The notes under the pieces were generated by a model. That model was given only the letters and a program-made list of their open reading frames with translations. It was not told the DNA's origin and did no database searches. Shown in pieces: positions 43,666 to 52,189 of a DNA stretch of 64,000 bases (within the stretch, counting starts at the first letter, position 1; the number at the start of each line of letters is the position of its first letter). Source of the stretch: Variovorax sp. UMC13 (lineage in GTDB: Bacteria > Pseudomonadota > Gammaproteobacteria > Burkholderiales > Burkholderiaceae_C); NCBI RefSeq assembly GCF_014170375.1, contig NZ_LZZW01000018.1, forward strand, positions 62,001-126,000. Reading direction: 5' to 3'. The translations under genes and the position numbers were made by a program.

Positions 43666-44994
43666 TCAGCGGGCCTGCAGCTCGCGCTCGCGCCGCAGCC
43701 GGTAGCGGGGCTCCTCGATGCGCGAGACCATGACCACGGCGAGCGTCTTGAAGCACAGCGCCATCCAGAAGATCGGCGCGTAGCCCAGCTGGGTGGCGAT
43801 CAGGCCGCCGAGCAGCGGCCCGAAGGCCATCATCAGGTGCGAGGCGGTGTCGGACACCGCGATCAGCATGGGCAGCTCGTGCGCCTTGCCGAACTCGAGC
43901 ACGAAGTTCTGCGACGCCACCTGGTAGCCGCCGAAGCCCGCGCCCAGGCCGCAGAAGGCCAGGATGAAGGCCGGCATGGTGGCCCCCAGGATCAGCAGCA
44001 GTGTCGCGCCCGACCACACGCCCACGCTCAGCATGAACACCAGCCGGTAGCCGCGGCGGTCGGCGATCTTGCCCCACAGCAGGTTGCTGATCGTCTGCGA
44101 CAGCAGGAAGGCCAGCGAAAAGTAGCCCAGCGCGGCGCCCGACAGGCTCACGAAGTTGCCCACGTGCAGGATGTAGAAGGGCACGGCCGAGGTGCCGAGC
44201 GCGGCCAGCGCGCGGGCGAAGAAGAAGCGCCGGTAGTGCGGGTCGGCCCGCAGCAGCGCCGGCACCTCGGTCAGGCGCTGGCGCAGGCTCGACGGTGCGG
44301 CCCGCACCGACAGCGACTTGGGCTCGCGCACGAAGGTCAGGGCGCTGATGCCCACGCTGGTGAGCACGAAGGCCAGCATGAAGGTCGAGCCATAGCCGCT
44401 GCCGAAGGCGTTGGAGCCCACGAGGTATTCACCGCCCAGGTAGGCCACGCCCGAAGCCGTGAGCCCGCCGAGGAAGTTGCGCATGCCCGTGAGCCGCCCG
44501 CGCTGGTTGACCGGGATCACCTTGGACATCAGCACGCTGAAGGTCACGCCCTGCATGCCGCCGAAGAATCCGAACAGCGCCAGGAAGATGCAGGCGGTGC
44601 TCAGGGCCCAGGAGCCCGACAGCAGGAAGGCGCTGAGCGCGAGGCCCAGGATCTGCAGCCGCATGAGCCAGCCGACCGAATACACCACCCGCATCACGTG
44701 GTTGCGGTGCTCGATCAGCGTGGCGCCCCAGATGGAGGACAGCGCCATGCCGATGAACTGCGCCCCCAGCGCCAGGCCGACCGCGACCTTGGAGCCCGAG
44801 AGCATGTAGATGTAGGCGGGCACGAAGGTGGGGGCGCTCATGAGCCGGAAGCCCGTCATGCCGAGCATGCCGTGCGCGAGGTTGGCGGCGAAGTTGCGCG
44901 GCAGGTCGCGCATCACCTGCTCGTTGTAGAGCGCCTCGTCGCTGGCCGAGCCGTCGATCGTCGCGGCGGCGCTGGGGGTGTCGGGCTTGTTCAT
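43666..44994 (-). CDS. MFS transporter
   Basis: This 442-residue protein has about twelve membrane segments in two halves of six. A loop motif KIADRRGYRLVF between later segments matches the MFS A-like motif. It starts at ATG 44994, in an ATGA overlap with the upstream nucleophile-less hydrolase gene, so the two are translated together. The substrate is unknown. It converges with the EutB-like gene. Confidence 0.82.
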   Translation of the reverse strand: MNKPDTPSAAATIDGSASDEALYNEQVMRDLPRNFAANLAHGMLGMTGFRLMSAPTFVPAYIYMLSGSKVAVGLALGAQFIGMALSSIWGATLIEHRNHVMRVVYSVGWLMRLQILGLALSAFLLSGSWALSTACIFLALFGFFGGMQGVTFSVLMSKVIPVNQRGRLTGMRNFLGGLTASGVAYLGGEYLVGSNAFGSGYGSTFMLAFVLTSVGISALTFVREPKSLSVRAAPSSLRQRLTEVPALLRADPHYRRFFFARALAALGTSAVPFYILHVGNFVSLSGAALGYFSLAFLLSQTISNLLWGKIADRRGYRLVFMLSVGVWSGATLLLILGATMPAFILAFCGLGAGFGGYQVASQNFVLEFGKAHELPMLIAVSDTASHLMMAFGPLLGGLIATQLGYAPIFWMALCFKTLAVVMVSRIEEPRYRLRRERELQAR

Positions 44995-45758
44995 GGGGTG
45001 GTGGCGTGGCGCGAGGCGGTGGCGAAGGTGTGCATGGCGTCGGTGGGCGTGAGGGATGGGCAGTCCAGGAGGTCGGCGACCGCCCGCAGCCATGGCGGCC
45101 GCTCGCGGCTGCAGATGGCGATGGGATGGGGCAGGGGGGAATGCCGCGTGGCGAGCCGCGCGAAGTGCGACGCGTACTCGGGCGGCCGTGCATCGGTGGC
45201 GAGCTCGGCGATGGCGAAGGGGTCGGGCGGAGCGGGCTGGGTGGTGTCGACCAGCGGGATGTAGGGGGTGGAGGCGCTGCAGGTGCCGGCCATGCCTGGG
45301 CCGTCGAGCAGGAGGGCGCCGAGCACGAGTTCGGGTCGGCCGCCGGCGATGAGCAGGGCGATGTAGGCGCCGAGGCCGCGGCCGCAGACGGTGGCGGGGC
45401 CGAGGTGTGCGAGGGCGATGTCGACGTCGCCCATGAGGACCTCGCAGCTGTAGCCGCCGCCGGCGGGGATCGAGGATTGTCCGTGGCCGGTGAAGTCGAG
45501 GGCGTGGACGGCACCGGGCCAGCCCTCGTGGGTGAAGGCGGGGTGTGCGGCGTGGGACTCGCCCAGGCCGTGCAGCAGCAGCAGGGGGTGGGCGTCGGGC
45601 TGCGAGGCGGGGCGCAGCTGGTGCAGGGCCAGGCGGATGCGCCCGTGCGCGAGGAATTCGGTCGTCTGGATCGGCCCGGCATGTCCTGCGGGGCGCGCGC
45701 CGCTCCTGGGCGCTGCGATGTCCATGTCGATCGCCATCGAGGGTGATGCGGAAATCAT
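44991..45758 (-). CDS. Alpha/beta-hydrolase-fold protein lacking nucleophile (copy 1)
   Basis: From ATG 45758 the protein has 255 residues; later Met codons are possible and no good ribosome binding site is visible. The fold motifs LLLLHGLGES and DFTGHGQSS are present. The nucleophile elbow near residues 126-130 reads GRGLG, with Gly128 where Ser, Cys or Asp is expected. Hydrolysis is therefore unlikely, and a binding role is possible. A copy about 98 percent identical over some 500 bases lies at 62439-63113. Confidence 0.7.
   Translation of the reverse strand: MISASPSMAIDMDIAAPRSGARPAGHAGPIQTTEFLAHGRIRLALHQLRPASQPDAHPLLLLHGLGESHAAHPAFTHEGWPGAVHALDFTGHGQSSIPAGGGYSCEVLMGDVDIALAHLGPATVCGRGLGAYIALLIAGGRPELVLGALLLDGPGMAGTCSASTPYIPLVDTTQPAPPDPFAIAELATDARPPEYASHFARLATRHSPLPHPIAICSRERPPWLRAVADLLDCPSLTPTDAMHTFATASRHATTP
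45161..45664. repeat. Direct repeat, copy 1 (with 62609-63112)
   Basis: About 504 bases match 62609-63112 with roughly ten mismatches counted by eye, in the same orientation, 17.4 kb apart. It covers most of the pseudo-hydrolase gene but neither end. Flanking sequence is unrelated on both sides. Confidence 0.9.
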
Positions 45759-46363
45759 GTTGTCGGTATGTTCCTGGTGGCGGGGGTGCGGCCCGATCGA
45801 CAAAAACCGTTCGCGAACAAGCACTTGCCACGCCTCTTTTCTCTTTGTGCCTGCTCTGGGTACGGAGAAGTTTGACGGGTACGTTAATTTGTTTGTTCGG
45901 TATGGTCATTGGAATGCTAGCACGGCTTCTGAAAGAGCGCTCGGCAAGACTTCAATGACGAAAGTTGCCAATGTACGAGCGCCTTGCTTGTTGGGTCGAT
46001 GAAAGGCGCTGGCAGCGTTTTGCAGATTCGATCCGGTGACTTTTGGGAATTGTGGTGTGTATTTTTTTCTTCGAATGAAGGTGAAAAACGGCCTATGGCG
46101 GTATTGCTGCGCTGCAAAAATCGCCTGATTCATAGGGGGATACCCTGGAAACTGGGCTGAGAGGCTCGATTGGTTTGACCGATTTAGTGGTCTCGGTATG
46201 ATTCTTTCATCGAGCTTGCCCGTGCTGCCGGATCGGCCCCTGCCGGTTGGCGATGCAGATTGGCTTTCTCGGTACGTTCCCTCCCAAGGGGCCCGCGATG
46301 GGGCAGCAACCGGCGATGGGGTGACGCGCTTCGCCGGTGGTTCGAAAGAAGTACAGGAGACAA
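45759..46363. other. Long intergenic region upstream of Dpp/Pim operon
   Basis: This 605-base stretch is clearly more AT-rich than its surroundings and has no supported protein gene. It contains the promoter at 46175-46202. Several poly-T and poly-A runs (around 46057-46070) and the low GC suggest a regulatory or foreign segment. Confidence 0.5.
46175..46202 (+). promoter_or_regulatory. Strong sigma-70-like promoter with palindromic spacer
   Basis: TTGACC (46175-46180), a 16-bp spacer and TATGAT (46197-46202) match the consensus at five of six positions each. The spacer region contains GACC-N8-GGTC (46177-46192), an inverted repeat that could be an operator, for example for the TetR-type regulator at 61-62 kb. 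It drives the Dpp/Pim operon with a leader of about 155 bases before the small ORF. Confidence 0.6.
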
Positions 46364-46483
46364 ATGGTGAGCACTGAATCAACGCGGGCCGGTGAACGGC
46401 TCCCTGCCGCAAGACGACGGCGCCGGGACGACGGCCCGAGGGCCGCGCCTCGTTCCTCCCGCATCCGACCCGGCGGCAGGTGA
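46364..46483 (+). CDS. 39-codon Arg-rich leader ORF coupled to dppB-type gene
   Basis: ATG 46364 follows a near-ideal AGGAGA site. The frame reads MVSTESTRAGERLPAARRRR and continues Arg-rich to a TGA at 46481-46483. The permease ATG follows four bases later, and its own AGGTGAGG site overlaps the stop of this ORF, an arrangement expected for translational coupling. No family is recognised. Confidence 0.45.
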   Translation: MVSTESTRAGERLPAARRRRRDDGPRAAPRSSRIRPGGR

Positions 46484-46487
46484 GGCC

Positions 46488-47444
46488 ATGCAGACCTACA
46501 TCCTGAGACGCCTCCTGGCCCTGCTGCCCACGCTGTTCATCGCCAGCGTGATCGTGTTCGTGATCGTCCGCATGGTGCCGGGCGACGTGGTCGACCTGAT
46601 GCTGAGCCAGAACGACGCCGGCTCCAACAACCTGACCCGCGAGCAGCTGCTCGAGACCCTGGGCCTGGACAAGCCCATGTGGAAGCAGTACGGCATCTGG
46701 ATCGGCGACCTGACCTTGCGCGGCGACCTCGGTCACTCCCTGTGGCAGGGCGATTCGGTGCTGAGCATGATCGCGACGCGCCTGCCCGTGACCTTCGAGC
46801 TGGGCCTGCTGGCCATGGTCATCGCGCTCAGCGTGGCGATCCCGGTGGGCGTGTACTCGGCCGTGAAGCAGGACGCCGCGGGCGACTACATCGCGCGCTC
46901 CTTCTCGCTGCTGATGCTGGCGGTGCCCAGCTTCTGGGTCGGCACGATGGTCACGGTCTTCCCCTCGATCTGGTGGGGCTGGTCGCCCGAGATCCACTTC
47001 ATGCCCTTCCGCGAGGACCCGCTGCAGAACCTCAAGCAGATGCTCATCCCGGCCGTGATCCTGGGCCTGTCGCTGTCGGCCATCACCATGCGCATGACGC
47101 GCACCATGATGCTCGAGGTGCTGCGCCAGGACTACATCCGCACCGCGCGCGCCAAGGGCCTCAAGGAAACGCTGATCCTCACCCGCCATGCGGTGCGCAA
47201 CGGCCTGATCCCGGTGATCACGCTGATCGGCAGCCAGGCGCCGATCCTGATCGGCGGCGCCGTGATCCTCGAGCAGATCTTCGTGCTGCCCGGCATGGGG
47301 ATGCTGCTGCTCGACGCGGTCAACCAGCGCGACTACCCGGTGGTCACCGGCGTGTTCTTCGTGGTCGGCCTGACCGTGATGTTGATCAACCTGCTGGTCG
47401 ACCTGAGCTACGGCCTGATCGATCCCAAAGTGAGGCAGCGCTAA
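46488..47444 (+). CDS. Dipeptide/oligopeptide ABC permease, DppB type
   Basis: This 318-residue inner-membrane protein starts at ATG 46488. It shows the YILRRLLALLPTLFIASVIVF N-terminal segment, six or so membrane spans and the EAA loop around YIRTARAKGLKE. It is the first transporter gene of the Dpp-type importer and overlaps the next permease by one base. Confidence 0.9.
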   Translation: MQTYILRRLLALLPTLFIASVIVFVIVRMVPGDVVDLMLSQNDAGSNNLTREQLLETLGLDKPMWKQYGIWIGDLTLRGDLGHSLWQGDSVLSMIATRLPVTFELGLLAMVIALSVAIPVGVYSAVKQDAAGDYIARSFSLLMLAVPSFWVGTMVTVFPSIWWGWSPEIHFMPFREDPLQNLKQMLIPAVILGLSLSAITMRMTRTMMLEVLRQDYIRTARAKGLKETLILTRHAVRNGLIPVITLIGSQAPILIGGAVILEQIFVLPGMGMLLLDAVNQRDYPVVTGVFFVVGLTVMLINLLVDLSYGLIDPKVRQR

Positions 47445-48373
47445 TGGAAGCCAAGATGCAAGCCCATCCCGCCGCGACGGTGGCGCCCGTCGTGCCCGCC
47501 GGTCGCCCCGCGAAGGCGAAGAGAAGCCAGCTGGGCTGGTTCGTGCGCAAGCTGTTCCGCGAGAAGCGCCTGGGCGCGGCCGGTGCGGTGATCGCGCTGG
47601 TGTTCCTGTTCTTCGGCCTGTTCGCCAACCTGCTCGCGCCCTACGGCATGAACGAGGTGGACATGGGCGCACGGCTGCAGGCGCCGTCGTGGGGTCATCC
47701 CTTCGGCACCGACAACCTCGGCCGCGACCTGCTGTCGCGCTGCATCTACGGGGCGCAGATCTCGGTCGTCATCGGCCTGACGGTGGCGGCGATCTCCACC
47801 TTCATCTCGGCGGCCATCGGCATCGTCTCGGGCTACTTCGGCGGCAAGGTCGACATGGTGGTGCAGCGCTTCGTCGACGCCTGGATGAGCTTTCCCGGCC
47901 TGATCGTGCTGATCGTGGTGGCCTCGGTGTTCGGCTCGGGCATCACGCAGATCATCGTCACGCTGGGCCTGCTGATCGGCATCGGCGGCTCGCGCATCGT
48001 GCGCAGCGCGGTGGTCTCGGTGCGGGAGGACATGTACATCCACGCCGCCAAGTCCATCGGCGCCTCGGCCCCGCGCATCCTCTGGCGCCACGTGCTGCCC
48101 AACGTGATCGCGCCGCTGATCGTGCTGTTCACCTCCAGCGTGGGCACGGCCATCCTGGCCGAGTCGGGCCTGTCCTTCCTGGGCCTGGGCGTGCCGCCGC
48201 CGTACCCGACCTGGGGCGGGATGCTCTCCGGCAACGGCCGCACCTACATGCTGCAGGGGCCCTGGCTCGCCTTGGCGCCCGGCCTGTGCCTGACCTTGGT
48301 CGTCTACGCGATCAACGTGTTCGGCGATGCGCTGCGCGACATGCTCGATCCACGGATGCGCGGCTCGCGCTGA
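47444..48373 (+). CDS. Dipeptide/oligopeptide ABC permease, DppC type
   Basis: This 309-residue permease starts at ATG 47444, in a TAATG overlap. The N-terminal cytoplasmic tail, the FGTDNLGRDLLSRCIYG signature and the C-terminal SFLGLGVPPPYPTWG are typical of DppC/OppC. The EAA loop reads YIHAAKSIGASAPRI. It pairs with the DppB-type subunit. Confidence 0.9.
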   Translation: MEAKMQAHPAATVAPVVPAGRPAKAKRSQLGWFVRKLFREKRLGAAGAVIALVFLFFGLFANLLAPYGMNEVDMGARLQAPSWGHPFGTDNLGRDLLSRCIYGAQISVVIGLTVAAISTFISAAIGIVSGYFGGKVDMVVQRFVDAWMSFPGLIVLIVVASVFGSGITQIIVTLGLLIGIGGSRIVRSAVVSVREDMYIHAAKSIGASAPRILWRHVLPNVIAPLIVLFTSSVGTAILAESGLSFLGLGVPPPYPTWGGMLSGNGRTYMLQGPWLALAPGLCLTLVVYAINVFGDALRDMLDPRMRGSR

Positions 48374-48417
48374 GCCCCCGCACCCCACCCCCAAAAAACC
48401 AGAAGGAGACACAGGCA

Positions 48418-50115
48418 ATGAAGATGATCAGGACTTTGCTCGCAGGCCTCACGGGCATGGCGTTGGCCTCGGTGGCCGGTCAGGCGATGGCGCAGGCCGA
48501 CACGCCGAAGTACGGCGGAACGCTCGATGTGGCCACCACCAGCACCGGCGTCACCACCCTGTCGTGGGACCTGGCCGACTGGCAGGCCACGCTGCAGACC
48601 CGCGACACCGGCCAGTTCTACGAGCAACTGTTCTCGGTCGACCTGGGCAAGGCCAAGAGCCGCGGCGGCAAGTACCCCTTCACCATCAGCGGCTGGCAGC
48701 CCAGCGACGCGATCCGCGGCGAGCTGGCCGAGAGCTGGCAATGGGTCACGCCGCTGGTGCTGGAGATCAAGCTGCGCAAGGGCGTGAAGTTCCCGGCCAA
48801 GGCGGGCGTGATGCCCGAGCGCGAGCTCACCGCCGAAGACGTGGTGTTCAGCTTCAACCGCATGAACACCAGCGCGAAGAAGACCCAGGGCTACTACGAC
48901 CACATCGACAAGGTCAGCGCCAAGGACAAGGACACGGTGGTCTTCACCTTCAACAAGTTCCTGGCCGACTGGGACTACCGTTTCGGCAACGGCTTCTTCT
49001 CGGGCATCGTGCCCAAGGAAGTGGTGGATGCGGGCCCGGGCAACTGGAAGAACGTCAACGGCACCGGCCCCTTCATGCTCGGCAACGTGGCGCAGGGCAA
49101 CTCGCTGACCTTTGTCAAGAACCCGGTGTACTGGGACAAGGAAACCATCAACGGCACCGCCTACAAGCTGCCCTTCGTCGACAAGCTGGTCCACCGCGTG
49201 ATCAAGGACGAGGCCACGCAGCAGGCCGCGCTGCGCACCGGCAAGCTCGACATCCTGTCCTCGATCTCCTCCGAGGCGGCCAAGGAACTCAAGAAGACCG
49301 CGCCGCAGGTCAAGTGGAACCGCTGGCTCAGCACCTCGGCCGCGCGCGTCGCGCTGCGGGTCGACACCAAGCCCTTCACCGACGTGCGGGTGCGCCGCGC
49401 GCTCAACATGGCGGTGAACAAGCAGGAGGTGATCGACAAGTTCTACGGCGGCGAGGCCGAGATGTTCGTGTTCCCGATGCATCCGGAATACGTGGGCTAC
49501 CACACGCCGCTCAAGGACATGCCGCCCGCGGTGCAGGAGCTGTTCACGTACGACCCGGCCAAGGCCAAGAAGCTGCTAGCCGAGGCCGGCTACCCCAAGG
49601 GCTTCGCCTTCAAGATGCAGATCTGCACCTGCAACGCCGAGCAGATGGAGCTGATGCCGCTGGTCGCGGCCTACCTCGAGATGGTGAACGTGAAGATGGA
49701 GATCGTGCCGATGGAGTACGGCGCGCACCTGTCGGCCATGACCAGCCACACCAACGGCGCGGGCTACCTGACCACCATCCCCGACGTCAACCCGACCACC
49801 TCGCTGCGCATCAACTACGGCAAGGGCCAGGTCTACAACGCGCCGATGTGGGACGACCCCAGGTTCGACGCCCGCGTGGTCGAGGCGCTGGGCGAGCGCG
49901 ACGAGGCCAAGCGCCAGCAGATCCTGCGCGAGAGCACGGCCTTCATCCTCGAGCAGGCGCCGGCCATCTGGATGCCCGCGCCGTACCGCTACACCGCCTG
50001 GTGGCCCTGGGTGCGCAACTACGGCGGCGAGCTCTTCGTCGGCGCGGGGCGCAACGCGCCGATCCATGCCCGGGTCTGGATCGACCAGGACATGAAGAAA
50101 AAGATGGGTTTCTGA
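48418..50115 (+). CDS. ABC transporter substrate-binding protein, family 5
   Basis: This 565-residue periplasmic protein has a signal peptide ending QAMA-QA and begins its mature part with PKYGGTLDVATTS. ELTAEDVVFSFNRM is the family 5 (SBP_bac_5) signature. The start is ATG 48418 behind GAAGGAG. Family 5 proteins bind peptides but also many other solutes. In this operon the ligand may be an acid or conjugate that feeds the CoA ligase; this is inference. Confidence 0.9.
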   Translation: MKMIRTLLAGLTGMALASVAGQAMAQADTPKYGGTLDVATTSTGVTTLSWDLADWQATLQTRDTGQFYEQLFSVDLGKAKSRGGKYPFTISGWQPSDAIRGELAESWQWVTPLVLEIKLRKGVKFPAKAGVMPERELTAEDVVFSFNRMNTSAKKTQGYYDHIDKVSAKDKDTVVFTFNKFLADWDYRFGNGFFSGIVPKEVVDAGPGNWKNVNGTGPFMLGNVAQGNSLTFVKNPVYWDKETINGTAYKLPFVDKLVHRVIKDEATQQAALRTGKLDILSSISSEAAKELKKTAPQVKWNRWLSTSAARVALRVDTKPFTDVRVRRALNMAVNKQEVIDKFYGGEAEMFVFPMHPEYVGYHTPLKDMPPAVQELFTYDPAKAKKLLAEAGYPKGFAFKMQICTCNAEQMELMPLVAAYLEMVNVKMEIVPMEYGAHLSAMTSHTNGAGYLTTIPDVNPTTSLRINYGKGQVYNAPMWDDPRFDARVVEALGERDEAKRQQILRESTAFILEQAPAIWMPAPYRYTAWWPWVRNYGGELFVGAGRNAPIHARVWIDQDMKKKMGF

Positions 50116-50182
50116 TCCGCACGAGCCCCGACCGCAGCGCCGCCGGCGCTGCGCCAGCCCACGATCGATAAAGGAAGCCACC

Positions 50183-51151
50183 ATGGCCACTCCCGTTCTG
50201 CAGGTCAGAAACCTCACCACCCGCTTCAGGACCGAACGCGGCATGGTCACCGCGGTCGACGGCGTCTCGTTCGACGTGAACGCCGGCGAGACGCTGGCCA
50301 TCGTCGGCGAGTCCGGCTCGGGCAAGAGCGTGACCGCGATGTCCATCCTGCGCCTGATCGCCTCGCCCCCGGGGCGCATCGAGCGCGGCGAGATTTTGTT
50401 CGACGGCCAGGACCTGCTCAAGCTCAGCGACGAGGAGATGCGCGCGGTGCGCGGCAACCGCATCGCGATGATCTTCCAGGACTCGATGTCTTCGCTCAAC
50501 CCGTCGATCACCATCGGCAAGCAGATCGCGGAGCCGATCAACCTGCACCGCAACGCCTCCTGGGCCGAGGCCTACCGCAATGCCCGCGACCTGCTAGGCA
50601 TGGTGCAGATCCCCGATGCACAGAGCCGGCTGTCGGCCTACCCGCACCAGTTCTCGGGCGGCATGCGCCAGCGCGCCATGATCGCGATGGCGCTGGCCTG
50701 CGACCCGCGGCTGATCATCGCGGACGAGCCGACCACCGCGCTCGACGTGACGGTGCAGGCCCAGATTCTCGACCTGCTCAAGCAGCTCACGCGCAAGGCC
50801 CAGACCTCGATGATCCTGATCACCCACGACATGGGTGTGGTCGCGCGCTACGCCGACCGGGTGGCCGTGATGTACGGCGGGCGCATCGTGGAGCAGGGCC
50901 CGGCGCGCGAGATCTTCAACCGGCCGACCCATCCCTACACCCGCGGCCTCCTGGCCTCGATCCCGCGCATCGACAGCGACACCGACCAGCCGCTGCAGGC
51001 CATCGAGGGCATGCCGCCCGACCTGTCGGCGCTGCCCGCGGGCTGCGCCTTCGGCCCGCGCTGCCGGCAGGCCACGGCCGAATGCGCCGCGGCTCGCCCG
51101 CCGCTGACGGCCGTCGGCGAATCCCATCTCAAGGCCTGCTTCAACACCTGA
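50183..51151 (+). CDS. Oligopeptide ABC ATP-binding protein, DppD type
   Basis: This 322-residue ATPase has Walker A GESGSGKSV, signature FSGGMRQRAM, Walker B LIIADEPTTALD and the His-switch ITHDMG. The C-terminal oligo_HPY extension contains the iron-sulfur-type Cys pattern (CAFGPRCRQATAEC). It starts at ATG 50183 behind AAAGGAAG. Confidence 0.92.
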   Translation: MATPVLQVRNLTTRFRTERGMVTAVDGVSFDVNAGETLAIVGESGSGKSVTAMSILRLIASPPGRIERGEILFDGQDLLKLSDEEMRAVRGNRIAMIFQDSMSSLNPSITIGKQIAEPINLHRNASWAEAYRNARDLLGMVQIPDAQSRLSAYPHQFSGGMRQRAMIAMALACDPRLIIADEPTTALDVTVQAQILDLLKQLTRKAQTSMILITHDMGVVARYADRVAVMYGGRIVEQGPAREIFNRPTHPYTRGLLASIPRIDSDTDQPLQAIEGMPPDLSALPAGCAFGPRCRQATAECAAARPPLTAVGESHLKACFNT

Positions 51152-51191
51152 AGCACCTGGTCCCGGTTCCAACCCATCCGAAGAAGGCGTT

Positions 51192-52169
51192 ATGGAAGAC
51201 ATCCTGAAAGTCGAAAACCTGCAGATCCACTTTCCCGTGATGAAGGGAGTGGTGTTCAAGAAGCAGGTCGCCACGGTCAAGGCCGTGGACGGCGTGTCGT
51301 TCTCGGTCAAGCGCGGCGAGACCTTGGGCGTGGTGGGCGAGAGCGGTTGCGGCAAGTCCACCACCGGGCTGGCGCTGATGCACATGCTCGCCACCACCAG
51401 CGGCCGCATCCTGTTCGAAGGGCAGGACGTGACCAGCTTCACGCGCGACCAGGTCAAGCAGTTCCGCCGCCGCGTGCAGATGGTCTACCAGGACCCCTAC
51501 GGCTCGCTCAACCCGCGCATGAAGGTGCGCGACATCATCGGCGAACCGCTCGAGGTGCACGGCCTGGACAAGGACCGCGAGAAGTACGACCAGCGCATCG
51601 CCGAACTGCTGCGCATGGTCGGGCTGCTGCCGGACATGGCCGACCGCTATGCGCACGAGTTCTCGGGCGGGCAGCGCCAGCGCATCGGCATCGCGCGCGC
51701 GCTGGCGCTCGAGCCCAGCCTGATCGTCTGCGACGAGCCGGTGTCGGCGCTCGACGTGTCGATCCAGGCCCAGGTGATCAACATCTTCAAGAGCCTGCAG
51801 AAGCGCCTGGGCCTGACCTATGTCTTCATCGCCCACGACCTGGCGGTGGTGCGCCACATCAGCGACCGCATCGCCGTGATGTACCTGGGCCGCGTGGTCG
51901 AGATCGCCTCGCGCGACGACCTCTACAAGGCACCCAAGCATCCCTACACCCAGGCCCTGCTGTCGGCGGTGCCGGTGGCCGACGTGGACGCCGAGCGCGA
52001 CAAGGAGCGCATCGTGCTCAAGGGCGAGATCCCGAGCCCGCTGCGCATCCCCTCGGGCTGCCGCTTCCACACCCGCTGCCCGGCCGCGATGGACAAGTGC
52101 AAGACGCAGGACCCGGCCATGAGCGAGCACGGCGGCGGCCATGCCGTGGCCTGCCACCTGTACGCGTGA
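51192..52169 (+). CDS. Oligopeptide ABC ATP-binding protein, DppF type
   Basis: This 325-residue second ATPase has Walker A GESGCGKST, signature FSGGQRQRIG, Walker B LIVCDEPVSALD and His-switch IAHDLA, with the C-terminal CRFHTRCPAAMDKC extension. It completes the five-gene importer. Confidence 0.92.
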   Translation: MEDILKVENLQIHFPVMKGVVFKKQVATVKAVDGVSFSVKRGETLGVVGESGCGKSTTGLALMHMLATTSGRILFEGQDVTSFTRDQVKQFRRRVQMVYQDPYGSLNPRMKVRDIIGEPLEVHGLDKDREKYDQRIAELLRMVGLLPDMADRYAHEFSGGQRQRIGIARALALEPSLIVCDEPVSALDVSIQAQVINIFKSLQKRLGLTYVFIAHDLAVVRHISDRIAVMYLGRVVEIASRDDLYKAPKHPYTQALLSAVPVADVDAERDKERIVLKGEIPSPLRIPSGCRFHTRCPAAMDKCKTQDPAMSEHGGGHAVACHLYA

Positions 52170-52189
52170 ACACCCCCAACGGAGACCCC

